Source of the DNA: RUG100 sp050953425
Lineage (GTDB): Bacteria; Bacillota; Clostridia; Peptostreptococcales; Anaerovoracaceae
DNA: 64,000 nt
Direction of reading: 5' to 3'
Assembly (NCBI GenBank): GCA_050953425.1
Contig: JBMNMQ010000002.1
Coordinates: 1 to 64,000 of the forward strand
This document shows positions 44,921-53,367 of this stretch, piece after piece; positions within the stretch are counted from its first letter, which is position 1; each line of letters begins with the position of its first letter. The position numbers and the translations under genes are program-made. The notes beneath the pieces were generated by a model, which was not told the origin of the DNA, searched no databases, and worked only from the letters and a program-made list of their open reading frames with translations.

Positions 44921-46186
44921 ATGATCGTCTTAAGGGACGGCAGAGTCGCAACGCCGCAGGGGCTGCGTGAGATGGACATCTACGTTGACGGCGGCACCAT
45001 TTCCGCCCTCACCGAACCCGGTGCCCCGAGCGAAAAGGCCGGGAGCGAAAGAGAAGTTTTTGAAAGAGTTATCGATTGCGATAGCTCTATTATTTTGCCC
45101 GGTCTGATCGACGTACACGTTCATCTGCGCGAACCGGGCGCCTCCTACAAAGAAACCGTCGCCAGCGGAACAGCGGCGGCGGCGGCCGGCGGCTTTACCA
45201 CGGTCTGCGCGATGCCCAATCTCGACCCGGCGCCGGCGGATGCCGCGTCACTGCAGCAGGAAGTCGATATCATCCGGCGCGACGCCTGCGTGCGGGTGCT
45301 TCCCTACGGCACCATCACCGCCGCCCAGTCGGGACGCGGCGCGCTGGCCGCGATGGCGGAAACGGCCGCCCGGGTTGTCGCCTTCAGCGATGACGGCAGG
45401 GGTGTCCAGGAGGAAGCGACGATGCGCAGAGCGATGCAGACAGCCAGAGAACTGGGCCGCATGATCGTCGCGCACAGTGAGGACGAGCGCTGGCCGACCA
45501 CCGACCCGCGCAGCGAATACGTGCAGCTGGAGCGCGATCTGAAACTGGCCCGGGAAACCGGCTGCGCCTACCACGTCTGCCACATTTCCACGGCTGCATC
45601 GGTGCGTCTGGTGCGCGAGGCAAAACGCGACGGCATTGACGTCAGCTGTGAGACCGCACCGCACTATCTGCTGCTCTGTGAAGACGACGTTCGCGACGAA
45701 GGACGTTTTAAGATGAACCCGCCGCTGCGCACCGCGGCGGATCGGGAAGCGCTGCGAGAAGGGCTGGCCGACGGCACGATTGATCTGATCGCCACCGACC
45801 ACGCACCGCACAGCCGCGCCGAAAAGTGCGGTTCCTTTGCCGACAGCCTCTTCGGCATCGTCGGTCTGGAGACCGCCTTTCCCGTGCTCTATACGGAACT
45901 GGTCGAATCCGGCGAACTGACTCTGCCGCAGCTGATCGAGCGCCTCAGCGAGGCGCCGGCGCGGCGCTTTGGTCTGACCGGAGGCTGGCTGCGGGAAGGA
46001 GGGGCCGCCGATCTGACGGTTCTGCGGCCGGACGCGGAGTATCGCATCGATCCGGCCGGCTTTCTCAGCAAGGGCAGGGCAACGCCGTTTGCCGGACGCC
46101 GTGTACACGGTCTGATCACGATGACGATGTGCGGCGGCCGGATCGTCTATCAGCACATCCGCAGCGAACAATGCTGCAGCCGGTGA
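44921..46186 (+). CDS. pyrC: Dihydroorotase
   Basis: Closes carbamoyl-aspartate to dihydroorotate, third step of UMP synthesis. 421 residues of the amidohydrolase superfamily (class I dihydroorotase). Motifs: LIDVHVHLREPG (metal His66 and His68), AGGFTTVCAMPNLDP, HSEDERW, CHISTAASVRLV, ETAPHYLLL and the catalytic ATDHAPHS. AAGGAGGCAG precedes the ATG. First gene of the pyr operon. Confidence 0.95.
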   Translation: MIVLRDGRVATPQGLREMDIYVDGGTISALTEPGAPSEKAGSEREVFERVIDCDSSIILPGLIDVHVHLREPGASYKETVASGTAAAAAGGFTTVCAMPNLDPAPADAASLQQEVDIIRRDACVRVLPYGTITAAQSGRGALAAMAETAARVVAFSDDGRGVQEEATMRRAMQTARELGRMIVAHSEDERWPTTDPRSEYVQLERDLKLARETGCAYHVCHISTAASVRLVREAKRDGIDVSCETAPHYLLLCEDDVRDEGRFKMNPPLRTAADREALREGLADGTIDLIATDHAPHSRAEKCGSFADSLFGIVGLETAFPVLYTELVESGELTLPQLIERLSEAPARRFGLTGGWLREGGAADLTVLRPDAEYRIDPAGFLSKGRATPFAGRRVHGLITMTMCGGRIVYQHIRSEQCCSR

Positions 46187-46248
46187 CGAACCATGCCGCG
46201 CACTGACCCGATTCGTGCCGCGGCACAGCCGGAGAAGGGACTACACTC

Positions 46249-46947
46249 ATGAAAGAAGAACGCATGCGTATCCGCAGCCACCGGGCTGTCGCCCGCGGCA
46301 CCTGGTGCCTGGAGCTGGACGGCGAAGCGGGCATCACCGCACCGGGACAGTTTGTCAATCTTCAGCTGCCGGGATTTTATCTGCGCCGGCCGCTGTCGGT
46401 CTGCGACTGGACGGAGGATTCGCTGACGCTGATCTACCGCGTCGTCGGCCGCGGCACGGCGGCGCTGGCAGAGATGGAGCCGGGGACGCAGCTGTCGGTG
46501 CTGTGTCCGCTCGGCAACGGCTACGACCTTGCGGCGATTCCCGAGGACGCCGTTCTCGTCGGCGGCGGTGCCGGCATTCCGCCGCTCTACGGGCTGGCCC
46601 GGCGCCTTGTCTCCCGCGGTGATCGTCCGCAGGTGCTGCTCGGTTTCAACGAGCCGGATGAACTTTTTCTGGTCGATGAGTTCCGCGCTCTCGGTCTCGA
46701 CACCGAAGTCAGCGTCGGCGGCTTTGTCACCGACCGGCTTTCACCCGGACACTACGTCTGCGCCTGCGGCCCCGAAGCGATGCTGCATGCCGTCGATGAA
46801 CTTTCGGCAGCCGGGCAGTACAGCTTTGAAGCGCGGATGGCCTGCGGCTTTGGCGCCTGCATGGGCTGCTCCTGCCGCACCCGCTTCGGCAGCAAGCGCA
46901 TCTGCAAGGACGGCCCGGTACTGCGAAAGGAGGAGACAGCATGGTAG
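46249..46947 (+). CDS. pyrK: Dihydroorotate dehydrogenase electron-transfer subunit
   Basis: 232 residues; carries FAD and a [2Fe-2S] cluster and passes electrons from PyrD to NAD+. RRPLSVCDW (FAD-binding RxxS-like region), GGGAGIPPLYGLARRL (NAD-binding), and a C-terminal cluster motif with CGFGACMGCSC plus a later Cys (RICKDGPV). Overlaps pyrD by 7 bp, consistent with the class 1B heterotetramer. ATG at 46249 follows GGAGAAGG; a second ATG at 46264 is possible. Confidence 0.93.
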   Translation: MKEERMRIRSHRAVARGTWCLELDGEAGITAPGQFVNLQLPGFYLRRPLSVCDWTEDSLTLIYRVVGRGTAALAEMEPGTQLSVLCPLGNGYDLAAIPEDAVLVGGGAGIPPLYGLARRLVSRGDRPQVLLGFNEPDELFLVDEFRALGLDTEVSVGGFVTDRLSPGHYVCACGPEAMLHAVDELSAAGQYSFEARMACGFGACMGCSCRTRFGSKRICKDGPVLRKEETAW

Positions 46948-47849
46948 ATACCCGCGTGGAGCTTGCCGGGATTACGCTCGACAACCCGATCATTCCCGCC
47001 AGCGGCACGTTCGGCTTCGGCCGCGAATTCGCAGAGCTGTATGATCTCAACCGCCTCGGTTCCATCGTCATTAAGGGCACAACCGTCTCCCCGCGCGAGG
47101 GCAACCCGCAGCCGCGCATTGCCGAATGTCCGAGCGGCATGCTCAATTCCGTCGGCTTGGAAAATCCGGGGCTGGAACGCGTGGTCGGACAGGAACTGCC
47201 GGCCCTGCATCGCCTCTTTCACAAACCACTGATCGCCAACATCAGCGGCTTTTCGGTCGATGAATTTGTCACCTGCGCGGCGGCGATGGACGAACAGGAG
47301 GCGGTCGGCATCATCGAGGTCAACATCAGCTGCCCCAATGTGCAGGGCGGCGGCATGGCGTTCGGTCAGGATCCGCACCAGGCGGAAGCGGTTACGTCCG
47401 CGGTGCGCCGGGTCACGGATAAACCGGTATTCGTCAAGCTCAGCCCCAACGTCACCGACATCACTGAGATCGCCCGGGCCTGTGAAGCGGCCGGCGCCGA
47501 CGGTCTGAGCCTGATCAACACGGTGCTCGGCATGCGCATCGACATCCGCCGTCGGCAGCCGGTGCTCGCCAATCGCTATGGCGGACTCTCCGGCCCGGCC
47601 GTGCTGCCGATCGCACTGCGCATGGTCAGCCAGACGGCCTCCGCGGTCGATATCCCGCTGATGGGCATGGGCGGCGTCAGTTCGGCCGAAGATGTGATCG
47701 AGATGATCATGGCCGGCGCAGCGGCGGTGCAGATCGGCGCGGCCGGTCTCGTCGATCCCTGGGCCTGCGTCCGCATACTCGATGATCTGCCGCCGCTGAT
47801 GGAGAAGCTCGGCATAGAAAACTTTGCGGAAATCCGCGGCATTGTCTGA
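46941..47849 (+). CDS. pyrD: Dihydroorotate dehydrogenase, class 1B catalytic subunit
   Basis: 302 residues, FMN-dependent TIM barrel. Seen: NPIIPASGTFGFG, KGTTVSPREGNPQPRIAE, NSVGLENPG, NISCPNVQGGG (region of the catalytic Cys), KLSPNV, INTVLGMRID and GMGGVSSAEDVIEMIMAGAAAVQIG. Pairs with PyrK, encoded just upstream with an overlap, to use NAD+ as acceptor. Confidence 0.95.
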   Translation: MVDTRVELAGITLDNPIIPASGTFGFGREFAELYDLNRLGSIVIKGTTVSPREGNPQPRIAECPSGMLNSVGLENPGLERVVGQELPALHRLFHKPLIANISGFSVDEFVTCAAAMDEQEAVGIIEVNISCPNVQGGGMAFGQDPHQAEAVTSAVRRVTDKPVFVKLSPNVTDITEIARACEAAGADGLSLINTVLGMRIDIRRRQPVLANRYGGLSGPAVLPIALRMVSQTASAVDIPLMGMGGVSSAEDVIEMIMAGAAAVQIGAAGLVDPWACVRILDDLPPLMEKLGIENFAEIRGIV

Positions 47850-47925
47850 GGACGCGGCCGTGACCCGAATCGGGACAAACCTTTACGGGACAGATAAATA
47901 ATACAATGGAGGAACGAAATACAGC

Positions 47926-48702
47926 ATGAACAGACAGCAGCGCAGTATTTCCGCCGGCGGTTCTGCCGACGGGAAGGGTGGAAAAAACGGAAACGGCAGC
48001 GGGGCTGTGATCGTCGCCCTCGATTTTCCCGGCAAGCGGGAAACACTGGACTTTCTCGATCTCTTTGCGGACGAAAAGCTCTTCGTCAAAATCGGCATGG
48101 AGCTTTTCTACGCCGAGGGGCCGGAGATCGTGCGCGCAGTCAAGGCGCGCGGCCACCGCATCTTTCTCGACCTCAAGCTTCATGACATTCCCAATACGGT
48201 GGAGCGGGCGATGCGGTCGCTGACGGCACTCGATGCCGACATGGTCAACGTCCACGCCGCCGGCACGCGACGGATGATGGAAGCCGCCCTCAGAGGGCTG
48301 ACGCGCCCGGACGGCAGCCGGCCGCTGCTGATCGCCGTCACCCAGCTGACCAGCACCGACGAAACACGTCTGCACGAGGAGCTGCTGATTCCCGGCAGCA
48401 TGGAGGAAACCGTGCTTCATTATGCCGAGAATTCCCGCGCCGCCGGACTCGACGGCGTCGTCTGCTCGCCGCTGGAATCGCCTTCCATCCACGCCCGCTG
48501 CGGTGAAGATTTTCTCACCGTCACCCCGGGTGTGCGCTTTGCCGAAGACGCCAAAGGCGATCAGGTGCGCGTCACCACGCCGGCCCGGGCGGCGGCGCTC
48601 GGTTCTTCGCTGATCGTCGTCGGCCGCTCGATCACCCGCGCCGCCGATCCGGCCGCCGCCTATGCGCGCTGCTGCCGGGAATTTTCCGGCGGCCGCCGCT
48701 GA
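47926..48702 (+). CDS. pyrF: Orotidine-5'-phosphate decarboxylase
   Basis: Makes UMP. 258 residues; core begins at about residue 27 (VIVALDFPGKRE), with the catalytic FLDLKLHDIPNT block and TPGVR near the C-terminus. The first ~25 residues are Gly/Ser/Lys-rich and not part of the usual fold. The start is the first ATG after GGAGG (47910-47916); the short extension is either a real tail or a sign of a later start. Sits between pyrD and pyrE. Confidence 0.93.
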   Translation: MNRQQRSISAGGSADGKGGKNGNGSGAVIVALDFPGKRETLDFLDLFADEKLFVKIGMELFYAEGPEIVRAVKARGHRIFLDLKLHDIPNTVERAMRSLTALDADMVNVHAAGTRRMMEAALRGLTRPDGSRPLLIAVTQLTSTDETRLHEELLIPGSMEETVLHYAENSRAAGLDGVVCSPLESPSIHARCGEDFLTVTPGVRFAEDAKGDQVRVTTPARAAALGSSLIVVGRSITRAADPAAAYARCCREFSGGRR

Positions 48703-48774
48703 AGATGCGCCTGCCGCCGGACCGCGGGCGCAGCCTGTCAATCGAATTGAAAAAAACGAGGAGGAGGAACCCCT

Positions 48775-49422
48775 ATGACTGATCCGCAGCTGCAGCGCCG
48801 CGTCGCTGCCAATCTGCTTCGCATCCGCGCCGTATTTCTGCGGCCGGAGAAACCGTTTACCTGGGCCAGCGGCATCAAGAGCCCGATCTACTGCGACAAC
48901 CGCCTGACGCTGTCGGCGCCGGACGTGCGCGAGGTCATTGAGCAGGGCCTTGCCGAGGTCGTGCGCAGCGAGTATCCGGACGCCGAGGTCCTCATGGGCA
49001 CCAGCACCGCCGGCATCGCCCATGCCGCCATCAGCGGCTGGCTTCTGCAGCTGCCGATGGGATACGTGCGCGGCTCCGCCAAGGATCACGGCCGCGGCAA
49101 CCGCATCGAAGGCCGGCTCGAGCCGGGGCAGAAAGCCGTCGTTATCGAGGATCTGATTTCCACGGCCGGCTCGGCGGTTGAGACGGTGACGGCGCTGCGT
49201 GAAGCAGGCGCCGAGGTGCTCGGCATCGCCAGCATCTTCACCTACGGCATGCGCCGGGGACTGGAGCGGCTGCGCGAAGCCGGCGTGCGCAATGTCAGCC
49301 TCTGCGACCTGGATACCCTCGTCGACACGGCGGCTGCCGAACACTACATCGAGGAAGCCGACCGGGCACGCCTGCTGGCTTTCCGCGACAACCCCTCCGA
49401 TGAGAGCTGGATGCACCGCTGA
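48775..49422 (+). CDS. pyrE: Orotate phosphoribosyltransferase
   Basis: 215 residues. Adds PRPP ribose-phosphate to orotate. WASGIKSPIYCDNR near the N-terminus, then a catalytic loop with VRGSAKDHGRGNRIEG, and the PRPP-binding motif VVIEDLISTAGSAVETV. AGGAGGAGG lies before the ATG. Confidence 0.95.
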   Translation: MTDPQLQRRVAANLLRIRAVFLRPEKPFTWASGIKSPIYCDNRLTLSAPDVREVIEQGLAEVVRSEYPDAEVLMGTSTAGIAHAAISGWLLQLPMGYVRGSAKDHGRGNRIEGRLEPGQKAVVIEDLISTAGSAVETVTALREAGAEVLGIASIFTYGMRRGLERLREAGVRNVSLCDLDTLVDTAAAEHYIEEADRARLLAFRDNPSDESWMHR

Positions 49423-49542
49423 GGCACGGATCCGAACGCTGCGCGGCACAAGGACCAGCGCATACCGAGCGGCCGGCAGAGTGAAAAGAAAATTTCACCG
49501 CAAAAACAACCTGATGACAGCAGAAAAGGAGCCTGAATCCAT

Positions 49543-50481
49543 ATGGAACAGACATTTCGCAATTTAATCAATATTACCGACCTGTCGGTGGAGGAGATCG
49601 ATCGCATGATTGCACTGGCGGAAGACATCATCGCCGCTCCCGAACGCTACGCCGAGGTCTGCCGCCATAAAAAACTGGCGACGCTGTTCTTTGAGCCCAG
49701 CACGCGCACGCGCCTGAGCTTTGAGGCGGCGATGCTCGAGCTCGGCGGCAGCGTGCTCGGCTTTTCCGAGGCGGCCAGTTCCTCCGCGGCCAAGGGGGAG
49801 AGCGTCGCCGACACCATCCGTACGGTAGGCTGCTACGCCGACATCATCGCCATGCGCCATCCCAAGGAGGGCGCGCCGGTGATCGCCGCCGCGAAGACGA
49901 CCGTCCCGATCATCAATGCCGGCGACGGCGGTCACTTTCACCCGACGCAGACACTGACCGATCTGCTGACGATCAAGCGCGAGAAGGGCCGTCTCGATCA
50001 CCTCGTCATCGGTCTCTGCGGCGACCTCAAATTCGGCCGCACGGTGCACTCGCTGATCGCCGCGATGCTGCGCTATGCGGATGTACGCTTTGTCCTGATT
50101 GCCCCGCCGGAGCTGCGGGTCCCCGACTACGTCAAGGACAATCTCGATCGCGCCGGCGCCGCCTGGGAGGAAACCGAGGAAATGGAAGCGGTCATGGACA
50201 AGCTTGACATCCTCTACATGACCCGGGTGCAGCGGGAGCGTTTCTTCAACGAGGAGGATTATATCCGCCTCAAGGATTCCTATATCCTCGATCCTGCCAA
50301 GATGCGGCTGGGACGCGAGGATCTCTCGGTGCTGCATCCGCTGCCGCGCGTCAATGAGATCTCGGTGGCGGTCGACGACGACCCGCGGGCTGCTTATTTC
50401 CGCCAGGCACTGAACGGCAAATACATCCGCATGGCACTGATTCTCACCATGCTGGGACTAGATAAGGAGGTGCGCCCATGA
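49543..50481 (+). CDS. pyrB: Aspartate carbamoyltransferase catalytic subunit
   Basis: 312 residues. Condenses carbamoyl phosphate with aspartate. Motifs: FEPSTRTRLSFEAAM (carbamoyl-phosphate binding), RHPKEGAP, NAGDGGHFHPTQTLTDLLTI and HPLPRVNEI. The stop overlaps the pyrI start by 4 bp, indicating the regulated B2-type holoenzyme with PyrI. Confidence 0.95.
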   Translation: MEQTFRNLINITDLSVEEIDRMIALAEDIIAAPERYAEVCRHKKLATLFFEPSTRTRLSFEAAMLELGGSVLGFSEAASSSAAKGESVADTIRTVGCYADIIAMRHPKEGAPVIAAAKTTVPIINAGDGGHFHPTQTLTDLLTIKREKGRLDHLVIGLCGDLKFGRTVHSLIAAMLRYADVRFVLIAPPELRVPDYVKDNLDRAGAAWEETEEMEAVMDKLDILYMTRVQRERFFNEEDYIRLKDSYILDPAKMRLGREDLSVLHPLPRVNEISVAVDDDPRAAYFRQALNGKYIRMALILTMLGLDKEVRP

Positions 50482-50900
50482 ATATAGACGGCGTCAGCAA
50501 CGGTATTGTTCTCGATCACATCAAGGCGGGCACGAGCCTGAAGATCTACGAGCTGCTGCATCTCGACAAGCTCTCCTGCAGCGTGGCGGTGATCCAGAAC
50601 GCCCACAGCACCAAGTACGGCAAGAAGGACATCATCAAGATCGACGAGATGATCGATCTCGACATGGACATTCTCGGCTATCTCGATCCGGGCATCACGG
50701 TCAACATCATCCGCGACGGCGCGCTGCAGAGCAAAAAGCACGTCGAACTGCCGATGGAACTGACCAACGTCATCTTCTGCCGCAATCCGCGCTGCATCAC
50801 CAGCGTCGAGCAGGAAATTCCGCACCGCTTTCGTCTCGCCGACCGCGAGAAGAAGATCTACCGCTGCGTCTACTGCGACGTGGAGTACCGGCCGCGGTAA
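50478..50900 (+). CDS. pyrI: Aspartate carbamoyltransferase regulatory subunit
   Basis: 140 residues. N-terminal allosteric domain (nucleotide binding) and a C-terminal zinc domain with Cys101, Cys106, Cys130 and Cys133 in the expected C-x4-C...C-x2-C spacing. Forms the PyrB6-PyrI6 holoenzyme with allosteric control by nucleotides. Overlaps pyrB by 4 bp. Last gene of the operon; no terminator is evident immediately after. Confidence 0.95.
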   Translation: MNIDGVSNGIVLDHIKAGTSLKIYELLHLDKLSCSVAVIQNAHSTKYGKKDIIKIDEMIDLDMDILGYLDPGITVNIIRDGALQSKKHVELPMELTNVIFCRNPRCITSVEQEIPHRFRLADREKKIYRCVYCDVEYRPR

Positions 50901-50954
50901 ATTGTCAGAATGCACAAACTTTTGCCGGATCGATGGTGAAATACGCCAAAAGTG

Positions 50955-50983
50955 TTGACAGCGGCAGAGGAAGCGAGTAATAT
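50955..50983 (+). promoter_or_regulatory. Sigma-A promoter of the T-box/oxidoreductase operon
   Basis: TTGACA, 17-bp spacer, TAATAT. Confidence 0.8.
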
Positions 50984-50999
50984 TATTGCAGAATTAAAT

Positions 51000-51240
51000 A
51001 GTCAAAGACGTTGACGGAGACAGTAGATGATCTCGAACGATGAAGCGAGCCGGGGAACGGTGCGAGCCCGGTATCCAGTAGCGGTCATTGAACATCACTC
51101 CCGAGTTGCTGCGCCGAACGGTTCGCCAAGTAAGCAATGCCGGCTCTTCCCCGTAATCGGAAGCACGTATGATAGTACGCAGTAACAGGTGGTATAGCGA
51201 TGGTTCAGACCTTCGTCCGGTTGCGACGAAGGTCTTTTCT
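51000..51240 (+). ncRNA. T-box leader with terminator
   Basis: A 5' leader of about 240 nt with the hallmarks of a T-box riboswitch: an AGTAGA-type element in stem I, a GAACATCACTC block after the specifier loop, the conserved T-box AACAGGTGGTATAGCG (about 51184-51199), and then a terminator with stem AGACCTTCGTC / GACGAAGGTCT at 51207-51235 and TTTT. The codon just before GAAC is ATT (51087-51089), suggesting isoleucine as the sensed tRNA; this specifier is my reading and not certain. Uncharged tRNA would favour antitermination and expression of the downstream oxidoreductase genes. Confidence 0.88.
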
Positions 51241-51286
51241 TATTCGGCATCCTGCCCGGCGCGTACGAGGAACAGGAGGCAGAAAA

Positions 51287-51868
51287 ATGAAAAATGACGC
51301 AGTGGAAATCAGATGGCACGGCAGAGGGGGACAGGGCGCGAAGACAGCCTGCCTGCTGCTCGCGGATGTCGCATTCAGCTCCGGAAAGTATGTGCAGGGC
51401 TTTCCCGAATACGGACCGGAGCGGATGGGTGCGCCGATCACGGCTTACAACCGCATCACCGACCGGCCCTGCAACGTGCACTCCAATATCTACTTTCCCG
51501 ACTATGTCGTGGTTGTCGATGAAACGCTGCTGAAATCGGTCGATGTCACCAGCGGCCTCAGCGAGGACGGAGCACTGATCATCAACAGCAGCAAGGAACC
51601 GGAGGAGATCCGCCGCATGCTGCCCGGCTACAAGGGCCGGATCTGCGCGCTTGACGCCGAAAAGATCTCGATGGAGACGCTCGGCCGCAACTTCCCCAAT
51701 ACGCCGATGCTGGCGGCGGCCGTCAAGGTCAGCAGCGTCATCGAGCAGGACCGCTTTATCAAGGATATGGAGAGTTCCTTCCGTCACAAGTTCGCCCGCA
51801 AGCCGCAGGTGATCGAAGGCAACATGAAAGCGCTGAGAAAATCGATGGAAGAAGTGAAGGTGGGATAG
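51287..51868 (+). CDS. 2-oxoacid:ferredoxin oxidoreductase, gamma subunit
   Basis: 193 residues from the ATG at 51287 (AACAGGAGGC upstream). EIRWHGRGGQGAKTACLLLADVA and GFPEYGPERMGAPITAYNRI are signatures of the gamma subunit of pyruvate/2-oxoacid ferredoxin oxidoreductases, which helps oxidise a 2-oxoacid to an acyl-CoA with reduced ferredoxin. First of four genes in the order gamma-delta-alpha-beta. The T-box in front suggests the substrate may be a branched-chain oxoacid, but pyruvate is not excluded. Confidence 0.9.
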   Translation: MKNDAVEIRWHGRGGQGAKTACLLLADVAFSSGKYVQGFPEYGPERMGAPITAYNRITDRPCNVHSNIYFPDYVVVVDETLLKSVDVTSGLSEDGALIINSSKEPEEIRRMLPGYKGRICALDAEKISMETLGRNFPNTPMLAAAVKVSSVIEQDRFIKDMESSFRHKFARKPQVIEGNMKALRKSMEEVKVG

Positions 51869-52180
51869 ATGAATCGCAAATTCAAGGCACAGGATATCAA
51901 CGAAAAATCGACCTGGCAGGAGCTGACGACCGGCGCCGAAATCTACGAACCGGCCACCAGTCTCCAGGTCAATACCGGCGACTGGCGCGTGATGGTGCCG
52001 GTCTTCAGGGAAGAGCAGTGCAGGCAGTGTCTGCTCTGCGTCCCGTTCTGCCCCGACAGCAGCATTCCGGTGCGCGACGGCAGGCGGGAGGACTTTGATT
52101 TCGTACACTGCAAGGGATGCGGCATCTGCGCGCAGGTCTGCCCGTTTGATGCCATCGATTTCGTCAAGGAGGTAAAGTAA
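51869..52180 (+). CDS. 2-oxoacid:ferredoxin oxidoreductase, delta (ferredoxin) subunit
   Basis: 103 residues with two [4Fe-4S] motifs: CRQCLLCVPFCP and CKGCGICAQVCP. Carries electrons out of the complex. The start immediately follows the gamma stop with no gap; the next gene starts right after its stop. Confidence 0.93.
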   Translation: MNRKFKAQDINEKSTWQELTTGAEIYEPATSLQVNTGDWRVMVPVFREEQCRQCLLCVPFCPDSSIPVRDGRREDFDFVHCKGCGICAQVCPFDAIDFVKEVK

Positions 52181-53365
52181 ATGGCTATTCGAGACAGACT
52201 GTCCGGCAACGAAGCGGTGGCACTGGCGATGAAGCAGATCAACCCCGACGTCATGGGTGCCTTCCCGATCACGCCGTCGACGGAGATCCCGCAGTATTTT
52301 TCCGAGTACATCGCCAACGGCGAAGTTGACACCGAATTCATCGCCGTCGAATCCGAGCATTCGGCGATGTCGACCTGCATGGGTGCCAGCGCCGCCGGCG
52401 CCCGCGCCGTCACCGCGACCTCTTCGGCCGGCCTGGCCTATATGTGGGAACTGCTCTACGTCTGCGCCAGCAGCCGCCTGCCGGTGACGATGGCGGTCGT
52501 CAACCGGGCGCTGACCGGCCCCATCAACATCAACAACGATCACTCCGATTCGATGGGTGCGCGCGATTCCGGCTGGCTGCAGATCTACGCCGAGACCAAC
52601 CAGGAAGTCTACGACAACTTTATCCAGGGCGTGCTGATCGCCGAAGCGACGCGGCTGCCGGCGATGATCTGCCAGGACGGCTTCATCACCAGCCACGGCG
52701 TCTCCAACATCGAACTGATCGAGGATGACAAGGTCCGCGACTTCGTCGGCCGCTATGAACCGGAGGAATATCTGCTCAAGCACGAGAATCCGCTCGCGGT
52801 CGGCCCCTACGGCGTCTCGCCGTACTATATGGAAATCAAGCGGGCCCAGGCCCAGGCGATGAAGGACGCGATGCCGGTGATCCGCGACATCGCCCGCAAG
52901 TTCGAGGACCTGACCGGCCGCAGCTATGGCTTTTTTGAGGAATATCAGATGGACGATGCCGACGTGGCGCTGGTGTTGATCGGCTCGTCGGCCGGTACCG
53001 GCAAGGAGGCGGTCGACCGCCTGCGCGCCGAAGGCAAGAAGGTCGGTCTGATCAAGCTGCGCGTCTTCCGTCCGTTTCCGCGCATTCCGCTGGCCGAAGC
53101 GATGTGCAAGGTCAAGGCGGTGGCGATCATGGACAAGGCAGAGAGCTTTTCCAACAGCGGCGGCCCGCTCTTCAACGAGGCGCGCAATTCGCTCTACGAC
53201 CTGGACAACAAGCCCTACGCGATCAACTATATCTACGGCCTCGGCGGCCGTGACATCACCGTCGAGGATTTCTACGAGATCTATCAGGATCTCTACGTGA
53301 TCATCGACAACGACGATCCCGGCGATGTCTACCGTTATATCGGCGTCAGAGATGCGAGGTACTGA
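52181..53365 (+). CDS. 2-oxoacid:ferredoxin oxidoreductase, alpha subunit
   Basis: 394 residues. GNEAVALAMKQINPDVMGAFPITPSTEI and VESEHSAMSTCMGASAAGARAVTATSSAGLAYM are typical of PorA-type subunits that form the substrate pocket. A C-terminal domain with IGSSAGTGKEAVDRLRAEGKKVGLIKLRVFRPFP is also characteristic. Substrate specificity cannot be read off here. Confidence 0.93.
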   Translation: MAIRDRLSGNEAVALAMKQINPDVMGAFPITPSTEIPQYFSEYIANGEVDTEFIAVESEHSAMSTCMGASAAGARAVTATSSAGLAYMWELLYVCASSRLPVTMAVVNRALTGPININNDHSDSMGARDSGWLQIYAETNQEVYDNFIQGVLIAEATRLPAMICQDGFITSHGVSNIELIEDDKVRDFVGRYEPEEYLLKHENPLAVGPYGVSPYYMEIKRAQAQAMKDAMPVIRDIARKFEDLTGRSYGFFEEYQMDDADVALVLIGSSAGTGKEAVDRLRAEGKKVGLIKLRVFRPFPRIPLAEAMCKVKAVAIMDKAESFSNSGGPLFNEARNSLYDLDNKPYAINYIYGLGGRDITVEDFYEIYQDLYVIIDNDDPGDVYRYIGVRDARY

Positions 53366-53367
53366 AC

